From Streptomyces sedi (GTDB lineage: Bacteria; Actinomycetota; Actinomycetes; Streptomycetales; Streptomycetaceae), in the NCBI RefSeq assembly GCF_006335015.1, contig NZ_VDGT01000007.1, forward strand, positions 228,704 through 292,703: a stretch of DNA of 64,000 nucleotides, read 5' to 3'. Under the pieces are notes generated by a model. That model searched no databases. It was not told the DNA's origin and saw nothing but the letters and a program-made list of their open reading frames with translations. Each line of letters opens with the position of its first letter. Position 1 is the first letter of the stretch. Position numbers and translations under genes: made by a program. Below are positions 52,322 to 61,071 of this stretch, in pieces.

Positions 52322-53290
52322 CTACATCGCTTCCCTGGCCCGCCGCAAGGCGCTCTTGTGCTCCTGTGACCAAGGAGCGTTCTGGAACTCTGAGGGGAGG
52401 CCGGCCAGTCCGGATCGGAGATGGTCGACAGCTTCGCTGTACCGCCCGAGTTCCAGCGTGCAAAGCCCCATATTGATCCGGTTGAACGCGGGGGTCAGCC
52501 AGTAGGCGGTATCAGGTGGGGGGAGAGCGGCAGCTCTGTCTGTCAGCCTTTCCGCGTCCTCCACCAGGCGCAGGGACGCGCCCGTCTCACCCATGGTGGC
52601 CATTCCCGCCGCTGCCTGGAGGTAGTCCCCGATCCGTTGGGCCGGATGCGCGCCCGGTGTGCTCGCCGCGGCTGCGAACCAGCGGGCGATCCCATGCGGC
52701 TTGCCCTGTTGTCGGGCGATGTAGCCCTTGAAGTTCAGGGCTTGCGCTGCCAGAGTGCCATTCCCGATCTCATCGGCGATTTCCAGCGCGTCGTTGAGCA
52801 ACGTGACCGCCTCGCCGTCCTTCCGGGACTGGGCGAGCATCCATCCCGCGAACTGCACCCACTCCGAAACGACTTCGGCCAGCCTTTCCCGGTGGGGCCC
52901 CCGCGCCTCCCTCAGCAGTCGGGTCACCTGTCGCATCTGCGCCATGGTCGCGGGGGTGACCGACTTCGGCTGGGCCACATCGTCGAGCCGCCGGTATGCG
53001 GCCAGCACGTCAGCGAGAGCGTCAACCGTTCGCGCGTCCAGGCGAGACGGCGTGGCCGCGCTTCTCCTCACTCGCTCACTGTCGTCCGCGTCAAGGACCG
53101 TGGCGGCCAAGGCGCCATCCGCCTGGACAAGCTTGTCGATAGCCAGCGCCATCCGACGGGAGGGGCGTTGCTTCCCGTTGAGAACCCTGGACAGATAGGC
53201 GGAGTCGTAGTTCATGGCGCGAGAGGCGGCCTTCTCGGAGTAGCCGCTGTCCCGTAGAGCCCTACGGGCAAGATCAGCGAAGTCGCTCAT
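52322..53290 (-). CDS. XRE-type HTH regulator with TPR-like C-terminus
   Basis: A 322-residue protein. The N-terminal HTH (about 12-45) is GYSEKAASRAMNYDSAYLSRVLNGKQRPS. The rest is helical with tetratricopeptide-like repeats, e.g. WMLAQSRKDGEAVTLLNDALEIADEIGNG and AYWLTPAFNRINMGLCTLELGRYSEAVDHL. Streptomyces has many such regulators, often beside DUF397 or other small genes. The DNA here is less GC-rich than the rest of the window, hinting at an accessory segment. It is divergent from a frameshifted small gene. Target and signal unknown. Confidence 0.85.
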   Translation of the reverse strand: MSDFADLARRALRDSGYSEKAASRAMNYDSAYLSRVLNGKQRPSRRMALAIDKLVQADGALAATVLDADDSERVRRSAATPSRLDARTVDALADVLAAYRRLDDVAQPKSVTPATMAQMRQVTRLLREARGPHRERLAEVVSEWVQFAGWMLAQSRKDGEAVTLLNDALEIADEIGNGTLAAQALNFKGYIARQQGKPHGIARWFAAAASTPGAHPAQRIGDYLQAAAGMATMGETGASLRLVEDAERLTDRAAALPPPDTAYWLTPAFNRINMGLCTLELGRYSEAVDHLRSGLAGLPSEFQNAPWSQEHKSALRRAREAM

Positions 53291-53456
53291 GGTGAACCTC
53301 TACGGATTGACTGTCGGCCCTTCGACGGTAGTCACCCCCAGTCAACTTCCGCGTGACGAGCGGGATCGGAAGCATGACTCGGTGACAAGAGCCCCGCGAC
53401 CGTGGCGTTACGGCCCGGGGATTGGACCACCTGTGAAGCGGAGGAGGCAGGCAGTC

Positions 53457-53649
53457 ATGAGTGACACTACCCGTGAACTGCCGACTGCGGGAACGCGAGT
53501 TGCCGATACCGCCCCGGGGGCGCCCCGGTGTCTTCATGGGCACCGTCCTTCCCGGCGGAGGAGGTGCGTTGGTCCACCCGGAAGGCGGGGGTCGCGAGTG
53601 GTCCGTTACCCCGGAACACCTTCGCTCCGTCCGCGTCACGGCTCGCTGA
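53457..53649 (+). pseudogene. Small conserved protein gene with a frameshift
   Basis: From ATG 53457 (good GGAGGAGG site) the frame reads TRELPTAGTRVADTAPG, then loses sense and would run on past 53670. The +1 frame continues exactly where it stops with RPGVFMGTVLPGGGGALVHP and EGGGREWSVTPEHLRSV, ending at TGA 53649. Removing one G from the run at 53516-53520 joins both into one 63-residue protein that looks like a small Streptomyces family (V-x-DT-x-G-R-x-GVxMG pattern, as I recall it). This is either a real one-base insertion or a sequencing error. Function unknown; it lies next to an XRE regulator. Confidence 0.65.
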
Positions 53650-53668
53650 ACCACAAGGAAGTAACCCG

Positions 53669-53959
53669 ATGATGCTCTATCTGCGCGACGACGAGATCCA
53701 CCTGAAGTTCGACGCGGAGGACCCTCTTCAGTTGGTCGCCGAGTTGGAGAAGGCCGTTCGCCGCCACAGTATTCGACTGCTCGATATCGGCGTGGACTCC
53801 CGGTACATGGAAATGTACTTGACCAACACCGACTCGGTGGTGGTCAGCCTCGGATCACTCCGGGGTGACGAGGTGAAGAAGCTCGTCAACGTCCTCAACG
53901 CCGCGCCCGTCCAAGACGTGCGGGCTCACGGCTTCCAGGGCAAAGACGTGACCGACTGA
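53669..53959 (+). CDS. Small hypothetical protein
   Basis: A 96-residue protein beginning MMLYLRDDEIHLKFDAED and containing LVAELEKAVRRHSIRLLDIG and DEVKKLVNVLNAAPVQDV. It has mixed alpha/beta character and no signal or motif that I recognise. It starts 20 bases after the frameshifted gene, with AAGGAAG in front, so the two are probably one transcript. Together with the XRE regulator they form a small accessory group. Function unknown. A hairpin follows. Confidence 0.75.
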   Translation: MMLYLRDDEIHLKFDAEDPLQLVAELEKAVRRHSIRLLDIGVDSRYMEMYLTNTDSVVVSLGSLRGDEVKKLVNVLNAAPVQDVRAHGFQGKDVTD

Positions 53960-53976
53960 CGCGGCTCCTCAAGACC

Positions 53977-54027
53977 CCCGCCGTGTCAGGACGGTCCCGC
54001 GAGTTCCCACGCGGAGGACACGGCGGG
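53977..54027 (+). terminator. Hairpin after the small hypothetical gene
   Basis: CCCGCCGTGTC (53977-53987) pairs exactly with GACACGGCGGG (54017-54027). The region from 54028 to 54370 holds no gene that I can support. Confidence 0.6.
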
Positions 54028-54370
54028 CTTCCCGCCTCCTGCCCGGGCCGCTTCTCTCCCAGGTCCTGGCAGGAGGCTCACGCCTGCGGACCCTCGGGGT
54101 GGGCGAAGTCCGGCGCGAGAGGCTACCGCACCGGGCGGTGTGAGACCAGTGCTGTCGCAGCAGCCGGGGCCTCCCTCCCCGTCCGCCGACGTCGACCGCC
54201 ACAGCCGCCAGGAGATCGTCCATTGCGCCGCCCCCTCGACCACGACGGCCAACTCCTCTACGGCTCCCAGGCATCGACGCCGTCCCAGCGCGACGCCCCC
54301 GGCACGGCCGCACGGGACGTCCGGCCCACGGAGAGGAAACACTCCGGGTCGACCGCGGCGGCGGGGCCGC

Positions 54371-54640
54371 TCAGTAGCAGATGAAGAGCCGCGCCGGGGT
54401 GTCGCGCAGCAGCGGCCACGGGTAGCCGTGGGGGCAGCGACGCCCGTGGTGCGGGTGCCAGAACCGCCCCTCGGGTGTGCCGCAGAACGGGCAGGCCCAC
54501 ACCGGCGGCCGGCCGGGCACGGTGACGTCGGGCCACAGCGCCCGACCGCACCGGCCGCAGGCCGGCTGCCGGAGGGTCAGCGGGGGAACGGCCCGGTGGC
54601 GGGGGAAGAACGGGAAGGCGTTGAGCACGTCGTCTGGCAC
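54371..54640 (-). CDS. Putative zinc-ribbon protein
   Basis: An 89-residue protein with two Cys pairs, CGRCG and CPFCG, about 25 residues apart, the spacing of a zinc ribbon, then His-rich HPHHGRRCPHGYPW. Start ATG at 54640. No family was recognised and no partner is obvious; it is 122 bases from the DUF397 gene on the same strand. The metal-binding pattern makes it more likely real than a chance frame. Confidence 0.5.
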   Translation of the reverse strand: MPDDVLNAFPFFPRHRAVPPLTLRQPACGRCGRALWPDVTVPGRPPVWACPFCGTPEGRFWHPHHGRRCPHGYPWPLLRDTPARLFICY

Positions 54641-54762
54641 GACCGTATCCTTCTGGTCGCCGCCCTCCCGACTCCCCCGCTACGCCGGCCGTTCCACCGA
54701 ACGAATGACAAACGCCGCCCCCTCGCGGCATATTGTTGCCCCCCGCCCCGGGTGCGGAGCGT

Positions 54763-54978
54763 TCAGCCGTCGCCGCACGGGCCGTCGTGGTCGACCGCGC
54801 CGACGAAGGCGCTCCAGGCCGCCATCGACACCGCGACGACCGGTCCGCCCGCCCGTTTGCTGTCCCGAAGCGGGACCAGCCCCCCTCGGACCCGGGCGAC
54901 CTCAAGGCAGTCCCCGCCGGAAGCACCGCTGTAACTGCTCTTGCGCCAGGCCAGGGTGTCCGTGCCGTGCTCAGCCAT
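54763..54978 (-). CDS. DUF397 domain protein
   Basis: A 71-residue protein with the DUF397 pattern: LAWRKSSYSGASGGDCLEVAR, then VPLRDSKR and GPVVAVSMAAWSAFVGAV. In Streptomyces these usually follow an XRE regulator and modulate it, often in development. Here no XRE gene is next to it; the closest is 1.5 kb away on the same strand but downstream, so this copy is an orphan. Start ATG 54978 is preferred over an earlier frame opening at 55020. Confidence 0.88.
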   Translation of the reverse strand: MAEHGTDTLAWRKSSYSGASGGDCLEVARVRGGLVPLRDSKRAGGPVVAVSMAAWSAFVGAVDHDGPCGDG

Positions 54979-55256
54979 GCCGAATGTCCTTCGCACGCAA
55001 TCAATCACCGTCAGGGGCACCTCCGGGACAGTGCGTGAGCCCCGGCCGAATGTTAGGCCATAACAGCGACCGCGTCAGGGCGTCAACTGGTCTGTTCATC
55101 AACCCACTTCAGACTCGACCAGGACTCGGCGCAAACGGAACGAGTGCCCCCGCCGTGGAGGCGGCGAGGGGAACCCTTGCCCGACGGGGAACAGTTCCCC
55201 ACACTTCCCGCACAGCGACGGGGGGTGGGGAAGCGGCTTCGGGAGGAGAGGCCCGT

Positions 55257-57173
55257 TCAGGAGTAGAGCGCCTCGATCTCCTCCGCGTAGGCGGCGGCCA
55301 CCGCCTGCCTGCGGATCTTCAGCGAGGGCGTCAGCATCCCGTTCTCCTCGGTGAACTCGCCGTCGACCACGACGAACCTGCGGATCGACTCGGCCCGCGA
55401 GACCGCCTCGTTGGCGTAGTCCACGGAACGTTGCAGGTCCGCCAGGATCTCGGGGTCCTTGGCCAGTTCGGCGACCGGGGTGTCCAGCGGGCGTTTGCGG
55501 ACGGACAGCCAGTGCTCCCTGGCCTCCGGTTCGAGGGTGATCAGCGCGGCGACGTAGGAGCGGCCGTCGCCGACCGCCATGCACTGGCCGACCAGGGGGC
55601 GCCCGCGCAGCCGGTCCTCCAGGACGCTGGGCGAGACGTTCTTGCCGCCGCTGGTGATCAGCAGGTCCTTCTTGCGGCCGGTGATGGTCAGATAGCCGTC
55701 GCGGTCCAGCCGGCCCAGGTCGCCGGTGTGGAACCAGCCGTCGTTCAGCGCCTCTCCGGTCGCGTCCTCGTTGCCCCAGTAGGAGCCGAAGACGATGCCG
55801 CCGGAGATCCGGACCTCGCCGTCGTCGTCGATGCGGACGGCGGTGCCGGGGACGGGTTGGCCGACGGTGCCGAAGCGCGGGGTGAGGGGCGGGTTGAGGG
55901 TGGCGGCCGAGGTGGTCTCGGTGAGGCCGTAGCCCTCGTAGATCAGCACGCCGCAGCCGAAGAAGAACAGGCTCATCCGCTCGTCGAGCGGCGAGCCGCC
56001 GCTGATCGCGTACCGCAGCCGGCCGCCGAGCGCGGTCCTGACGCGGCGGTAGACCAGCAGGTCGTAGAGGGCCTTGGCGGCGCGCAGCCCGAGCCCGGGC
56101 CCCGGGCCGCGCCCGAAGTAGGCGTCCAGCTCGGCCCGCGCCCAGGCGACGGCGATGCGGTCGGCGCGTTCGAACGAGGCGCCCCGGCCCATGCGTTCGG
56201 CGGTGGCCCGGCCCGTCTCGTGGATCTTCTCGAAGAGATAGGGCACCCCCACGACGAACGTCGGCTGGAACGAGGCCAGTTCGGGGCGCAGCTCGTCCGG
56301 TTTCACGCTGGGACAGTGGCCGATGACCACCCGCCCCCGCACGCAGGCGATCTGGATGGTGCGGCCGAGGATGTGGGCCAGCGGCAGGAAGATCAGGGTG
56401 GTGGGCCGCTCGCGGGTGACCTCCTCGAAGACCGGGATCAGCAGCTCGGTGAGGTTGGCGGTCTCCGCGTCCAGGTTGGCGTGGGTGAGCACGCAGCCCT
56501 TGGGCCGCCCCGTGGTGCCGGAGGTGTAGGTGAGGGTGGCCGGGGTGTCGGGGGTGAGCGCGGCGCGGCGCGCGGTGATCTCCGACTCGGGTGTGGCGCG
56601 GCCGAGTTCGGTCAGCTCCTCCAGCGCCCCCTCGTCCAGCCGCCAGACGCGCGGGCGTTCGGGGAGGTCGGCGGTGGCGCGTTCGGCGGTCTCGACGTGC
56701 TCGGCTGACTCCAGCACCAGCTGGGTGGCGCCGGAGTCGGCGAGCTGCCAGGCGAGTTGGTCGGCGGACGCGGTCGGGTAGACCGGGACGCTCTGGCCGC
56801 CGGCCGCCCAGACGGCGAAGTCGAGGACGGCCCACTCGTAGCGGGTGCGGGACATCAGCGCGACCCGGCCGCCTTCCGGCAGGCCGGCCGCGACCAGGCC
56901 CCTGGCCACGGCGCTGACCTCGGCGGCGAACGCGGCGGCCGTCACCGGCACCCACCGCCCCTCGACCTTGCGGCGCATGACCTCCGCCTCGGGGTCCCGT
57001 GCCGCGTTGAGGAACGGTATGTCCGCGATCGACCCCTCGGTGGGCGGCTCCACCAGCGGTGGTGTCCTGGCCTCGCGCACCCCGCCCTCGGCGTCGGTGA
57101 CCAGTTCGGGCACCGCGCGGTCGGCCCAACGGCCGTGCGCCCGCACGCGTTTCATGTCCCGCCTGACGCTCAT
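55257..57173 (-). CDS. Long-chain fatty-acyl-CoA ligase (FadD-like)
   Basis: A 638-residue AMP-forming acyl-CoA synthetase that activates fatty acids with ATP and CoA. The P-loop YTSGTTGRPKGCVLTHAN, the A5 motif YEGYGLTETTSA, the adenylate-binding HTGDLGRLDRDGYL and GRKKDLLITSGGKNVSP (hinge and catalytic Lys region) are in order. GTVGQPVPGTAVRI is also typical. ATG at 57173 with GGGAG in front; the in-frame extension to 57215 is less likely. It follows the thiolase gene on the same strand with a 114-base gap. Confidence 0.92.
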   Translation of the reverse strand: MSVRRDMKRVRAHGRWADRAVPELVTDAEGGVREARTPPLVEPPTEGSIADIPFLNAARDPEAEVMRRKVEGRWVPVTAAAFAAEVSAVARGLVAAGLPEGGRVALMSRTRYEWAVLDFAVWAAGGQSVPVYPTASADQLAWQLADSGATQLVLESAEHVETAERATADLPERPRVWRLDEGALEELTELGRATPESEITARRAALTPDTPATLTYTSGTTGRPKGCVLTHANLDAETANLTELLIPVFEEVTRERPTTLIFLPLAHILGRTIQIACVRGRVVIGHCPSVKPDELRPELASFQPTFVVGVPYLFEKIHETGRATAERMGRGASFERADRIAVAWARAELDAYFGRGPGPGLGLRAAKALYDLLVYRRVRTALGGRLRYAISGGSPLDERMSLFFFGCGVLIYEGYGLTETTSAATLNPPLTPRFGTVGQPVPGTAVRIDDDGEVRISGGIVFGSYWGNEDATGEALNDGWFHTGDLGRLDRDGYLTITGRKKDLLITSGGKNVSPSVLEDRLRGRPLVGQCMAVGDGRSYVAALITLEPEAREHWLSVRKRPLDTPVAELAKDPEILADLQRSVDYANEAVSRAESIRRFVVVDGEFTEENGMLTPSLKIRRQAVAAAYAEEIEALYS

Positions 57174-57287
57174 GTGTGCTCCCGCTTCCCGCTTCGCCTC
57201 GTCACTGCCCGGCACCGCCCGGCACCGCCCGGCACCTGCTCCGGTCTCTTCTCTGTCGGCCGCCCGCCCGGCGCGCGGCCGGGGGTC

Positions 57288-58595
57288 TCAGCTCTCCAGC
57301 AACGCGGTCACCCCCAGGCCGCCGGCCGCGCAGACGGAGACCAGCCCGCGCACCGGCTCGCCGCCCTCGGGGCGCTCGGCCGCCGCGCGGTGCAGGATCT
57401 TGGCCAGGGTGGGCACGATCCGGGCGCCGGTGGCCGCGAAGGGGTGGCCGGTGGCGAGCGAGGAGCCGTGGACGTTGAGCCGTTCCCTGTCCACCGTGCC
57501 CAGCGGGCCCTCGCGTTCCAGCCTGCGCCTGCCGAAGTCGGCGTCCTCCCAGGCGGCGAGCGTGGCCAGCACCTGGGAGGCGAACGCCTCGTGCATCTCG
57601 ACGTAGTCGACGTCGGCCAGGTCCAGCGCGGCGGCCTCCAGCAGCCGGGGCACCACCTGCGCGGGCGCCGACAGCAGCCCGTCGGGCCCGTCGACGAAGT
57701 CGACCGCGCCGGTGCGGGCGTGGGTGAGGTAGGCCAGCACCGGGAGGTCGCGCTCCCTGGCCCACTCCTCGCTGGCCAGCAGGACGGTGGCCGCGCCGTC
57801 GGTGAGCGGGGTGGAGTTGCCCGCGGTCATGGTGGGTGCGGGCCCGTCGAGGCCGAAGACCGGGCGGAGCCTGGCGAGCCGCTCGGGCGTGCTGTCCGGG
57901 CGCAGGTTCTGGTCGCGCGCCAGCCCCTGGAACGGGGTCACCAGGTCGCCGAAGAAGCCGTCGTCCCAGGCGGCGGCGAGCCGCTGGTGGCTGGTGGCGG
58001 CGAGCAGGTCCTGCGCCTCGCGGGTCACGTTCCACTCGGCGGCGGTGCGGGCCGCCTGTTCGCCCATGGACAGCCCGGTGCGCGGCTCGGCGTTGCGCGG
58101 GATCTCCGGCACCAGTTGCCCGGGGCGCAGTCCGGCGAGCGAACGGGCCCTGCCGCCCAGGCCCTTGGCCCTGCGGGTGCGCAACAGCACCTGCCGCAGC
58201 CGGTCGTTGAGCGCCAGCGGCACGTCGCTCGCGGTGTCCACGCCGCCGGCGACGCCGACGTCGATCTGGCCGAGGGCGATCTTGTTGGCGACGAGGATGA
58301 CCGCCTCCAGGCCGGTGCCGCACGCCTGCTGCACGTCGAAGGCGGGCGTGCGCCGGTCGAGCGCGCTGCCGAGCACCGTCTCCCTGGCGAGGTTGAAGTC
58401 CCTGCTGTGCTTGATCACCGCGCCCGCCACGAACTCCCCCAGCAGCGCGCCCCGCAGTCCGAACCGCTCGACGAGGCCGCCGAGCGCGGCGGAGAGCATC
58501 TCCTGGTTGGAGGCGGCGGCGTAGGGGCCGTCGGAGCGGGCGAACGGGATGCGGTTTCCGCCGATGACGGCCACCCTGCGCCCTGTCGGGGTCAT
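57288..58595 (-). CDS. Thiolase (acetyl-CoA C-acyltransferase, FadA2-like)
   Basis: A 435-residue thiolase. Nucleophilic Cys in QQACGTG (C92), the His motif GHPFAATGARIV and the second Cys in CAAGGLG complete the catalytic set. NVHGSSLATGHP precedes it. It cleaves 3-ketoacyl-CoA in beta-oxidation or runs the reverse condensation. Start ATG 58595. It is divergent from the FabG4-like gene, the same order as fadA2 and fabG4 in mycobacteria, and shares the intergenic region with the TetR operator. Confidence 0.92.
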   Translation of the reverse strand: MTPTGRRVAVIGGNRIPFARSDGPYAAASNQEMLSAALGGLVERFGLRGALLGEFVAGAVIKHSRDFNLARETVLGSALDRRTPAFDVQQACGTGLEAVILVANKIALGQIDVGVAGGVDTASDVPLALNDRLRQVLLRTRRAKGLGGRARSLAGLRPGQLVPEIPRNAEPRTGLSMGEQAARTAAEWNVTREAQDLLAATSHQRLAAAWDDGFFGDLVTPFQGLARDQNLRPDSTPERLARLRPVFGLDGPAPTMTAGNSTPLTDGAATVLLASEEWARERDLPVLAYLTHARTGAVDFVDGPDGLLSAPAQVVPRLLEAAALDLADVDYVEMHEAFASQVLATLAAWEDADFGRRRLEREGPLGTVDRERLNVHGSSLATGHPFAATGARIVPTLAKILHRAAAERPEGGEPVRGLVSVCAAGGLGVTALLES

Positions 58596-58716
58596 GCTGG
58601 TAGCTCCTTCGCGCTGCTGTCCTGTGCCGGTCGACCGCGCCGGGAGGCACGGTCGGGCGACGATGACGCCCTCGGCGCCTCCCCTTGTGGTGGACGCCTC
58701 CGGCCGTTTAACGTGC

Positions 58717-58739
58717 CAGTAGACTTACCCGGGAGTAGG
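58717..58739. promoter_or_regulatory. Candidate TetR operator (fabG4/thiolase divergent region)
   Basis: AGTAGACTTACCCGGGAGTAGG has the same layout as the site beside the tetR gene: AGTAGA, CTTACY, four bases, AGTARG. Here the two arms are an imperfect palindrome. It ends at the ribosome site of the FabG4-like gene. Confidence 0.6.
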
Positions 58740-58749
58740 GAGGAAATCA

Positions 58750-60084
58750 ATGGCCGATCGCTATCTCGCCTTCGCCACCGGCCGGGTGGGCGCCCGGGTG
58801 GTCCGCCGACTGGGACTGCCGCGCCCCGTCGTACTGCCCCGTCACCGCCCCGGCGCCCCCGTGGCCGCGGGACCCGTGGTGCTGGGCAGAGCCGAGGGCG
58901 GCCACGCGGAGAAGGCGCTGCGCGCCGCGCTCGAATCCTGCGACGCCCGGGTGGAGGAGAACGCCGAGCGGCCGGCCGCGCTGGTCTTCGACGCCACCGG
59001 CATCGCCTCGGCCGCCGAACTCGACCAGCTGCACGCCTTCTTCCACCCCCGCGTCCGCGCGCTGGCCACCGGCGGCCGGGCCGTGATCGTCGGCGCGGCG
59101 CCCGAGGACGCGACCACGGTCGGGGAGGCGGCGGCCCGGCGGGCGTTGGACGGCTTCGTCCGTTCCCTCGGCAAGGAGCTGCGCGGCGGGGCCACCGCGC
59201 AGCTGGTGCTGCTGGCGCCCGGCGCCGAGCGCGCCGAGTCGCTGGAGTCCACGCTGCGCTTCCTGCTGTCGGCCAGGTCCGCCTACGTCTCAGGGCAGAC
59301 CATCCGGCTGGCCGCGCACGACCCCGGCGCGCACCCGGCGGACTGGGAACGCCCGTTGGCCGGCCGCACGGCGCTGGTCACCGGCGCGGCCAGGGGCATC
59401 GGGGCCGCCATCGCGGAGACCCTGGCCAGGGACGGCGCCCGGGTCCTGGCGCTGGACACCCCCGGGCAGCTGGACCCGCTGCGCGCGCTGGCGACCCGAC
59501 TGGGCGGCGCCGCCGTCCCGTTGGACATCACCGCGCCCGACGCGGGCGAGCGGCTGCGCGAGCAGCTGACGGAGGAGACCGGCGGCGTTCCCGACATCGT
59601 GGTGCACAACGCGGGCATCACCAGGGACCGGACGCTGGCCCGGATGGACGCCGACCGCTGGCGGAGCGTCCTCGACGTGAACCTGATCGCCGTCGAGCGG
59701 CTGACCGACGCCCTGCTGCCCGACCTCGGCGCGGGCGCCCGGATCGTCTGCACCTCCTCGATCAGCGGGCTGGCCGGCAACGTGGGGCAGACCAACTACG
59801 CGGCGAGCAAGGCCGGTCTGGTCGGGCTGGTCGGCGCGCTGGGGCCCCGGGTCGCCGAGCGCGGCATCACCGTCAACGCGGTGGCGCCCGGCTTCATCGA
59901 GACCCGGATGACGGCGGCGGTGCCGACCTTCGTGCGGCAGGCGGGCCGTCGGATGAACAGCCTCGCCCAGGGCGGGCTCCCGATCGACGTGGCCGAGACG
60001 GTCGCCTATCTGTCGTCGCCGGCCAGCGGCGCGGTCAACGGCCAGGTGCTGCGGGTCTGCGGCCAGGCCCTGCTGGGGGCGTGA
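58750..60084 (+). CDS. FabG4-like 3-ketoacyl reductase (high-molecular-weight SDR)
   Basis: A 444-residue two-domain reductase. Residues about 1-205 form a flavodoxin-like N-terminal domain without a cofactor motif; the C-terminal SDR has VTGAARGIG (about 216-224), HNAG, catalytic Ser in CTSSISG and YAASK. Mycobacterial FabG4 has this design and uses NADH on 3-ketoacyl-CoA. The start follows GGGAGGAA. It is followed by the MaoC dehydratase gene after 10 bases, as with fabG4-htdX in mycobacteria. Role: reduction of 3-ketoacyl-CoA, or the reverse in beta-oxidation. Confidence 0.9.
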   Translation: MADRYLAFATGRVGARVVRRLGLPRPVVLPRHRPGAPVAAGPVVLGRAEGGHAEKALRAALESCDARVEENAERPAALVFDATGIASAAELDQLHAFFHPRVRALATGGRAVIVGAAPEDATTVGEAAARRALDGFVRSLGKELRGGATAQLVLLAPGAERAESLESTLRFLLSARSAYVSGQTIRLAAHDPGAHPADWERPLAGRTALVTGAARGIGAAIAETLARDGARVLALDTPGQLDPLRALATRLGGAAVPLDITAPDAGERLREQLTEETGGVPDIVVHNAGITRDRTLARMDADRWRSVLDVNLIAVERLTDALLPDLGAGARIVCTSSISGLAGNVGQTNYAASKAGLVGLVGALGPRVAERGITVNAVAPGFIETRMTAAVPTFVRQAGRRMNSLAQGGLPIDVAETVAYLSSPASGAVNGQVLRVCGQALLGA

Positions 60085-60094
60085 GCGCGTCACG

Positions 60095-60982
60095 ATGCCG
60101 ACCACCGACCTGACCCACCTCAACCCGCCCGGGCTGCTCCCCTCCTACGCCAGGGCGCTGCTCCCCCGCCGCAGGAACCCCGAACGGCCGCTGCCGGTAC
60201 GGACGTTGCGGCTGACCTCGGTGCCGCGCGAACCGGAGCGGCTGCGGGAGTACGCGCGGGTCTGCGGCTTCCCCGCCCCCGCCACGGCGGGGCGGCTGCC
60301 GGCGACCTATCCGCACCTGTTCGCGTTCCCGCTGGCCATGCGGCTGCTGACGGCGAGTGACTTCCCGCACCCGCCGCTCGGGCTGGTCCATCTGGCCAAC
60401 GAGATCACCCAGCTGCGCCCGCTCACCGTCGACGAGCGGCTGAGCGTGGCGGTGCGCGCGAAGCCGGGCGCGCCGCACCCGAAGGGCACGGCGTTCGACA
60501 TCTCCGCCACCGTCAGCGACGAGGCGGGCGGCGAGGTCTGGCGCTCGACCAGCACCTATCTCCACCGGCACGGCCGCGCGGATGGTACGGGCGGCACCGG
60601 CGGCGAGGCCCGTCCGGGGTCGAGCGATCCGGAGCTGAAGGCGCCCCTTCGCGAGGAGAGTTGGCCGCTGGCGGCCGACCTGGGCCGGCGCTACGCGCGC
60701 GTGTCAGGCGACCGCAACCCGATCCATCTGCACCCGCTGACCGCCCGCCCGTTCGGCTTCCGCCGGCCCATCGCGCACGGCATGTGGTCCACGGCCCGGG
60801 CGCTGGCCACCCTGGACGAGGCGCTGCCCGAGGCGTTCACCGCGCGGGTCCGCTTCCGCGCCCCGGCGCCGCTGCCGTCCCGGCCGACGTTCAGGGCCGC
60901 CGCGAGCGACGACGGCCAGGCGTTCCAACTGGTCGGCGGGAACGGGCGGTTGCTGCTGGCCGGCGAGATCACCCCGCCGTAG
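60095..60982 (+). CDS. MaoC-type (double hot-dog) enoyl-CoA hydratase/dehydratase
   Basis: A 295-residue protein of the HtdX type. The N-terminal hot-dog is degenerate; the C-terminal hot-dog has the hydratase-2 motif YARVSGDRNPIHLHPLTARP (catalytic Asp and His), then RPIAHGMWS. It would hydrate enoyl-CoA or dehydrate 3-hydroxyacyl-CoA next to the FabG4-like reductase. A Gly/Ala-rich linker (about 155-170) separates the halves. Start ATG 60095, 10 bases after the previous stop. Confidence 0.9.
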   Translation: MPTTDLTHLNPPGLLPSYARALLPRRRNPERPLPVRTLRLTSVPREPERLREYARVCGFPAPATAGRLPATYPHLFAFPLAMRLLTASDFPHPPLGLVHLANEITQLRPLTVDERLSVAVRAKPGAPHPKGTAFDISATVSDEAGGEVWRSTSTYLHRHGRADGTGGTGGEARPGSSDPELKAPLREESWPLAADLGRRYARVSGDRNPIHLHPLTARPFGFRRPIAHGMWSTARALATLDEALPEAFTARVRFRAPAPLPSRPTFRAAASDDGQAFQLVGGNGRLLLAGEITPP

Positions 60983-61071
60983 CGCGGTCCCGTCGTCGCA
61001 CGGTCCGGCCGCGAGCGCGGCCGGGCCTGCGGCTCACTCCGCCGGCCCATCCGGCGGCTCACTCCTGCGGC

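Noticed and set aside
53969..54340. Overlapping frames on both strands after the 96-residue gene
   Set aside because: No motif, no start site and Arg/Pro-rich composition; a terminator hairpin explains part of the stretch.
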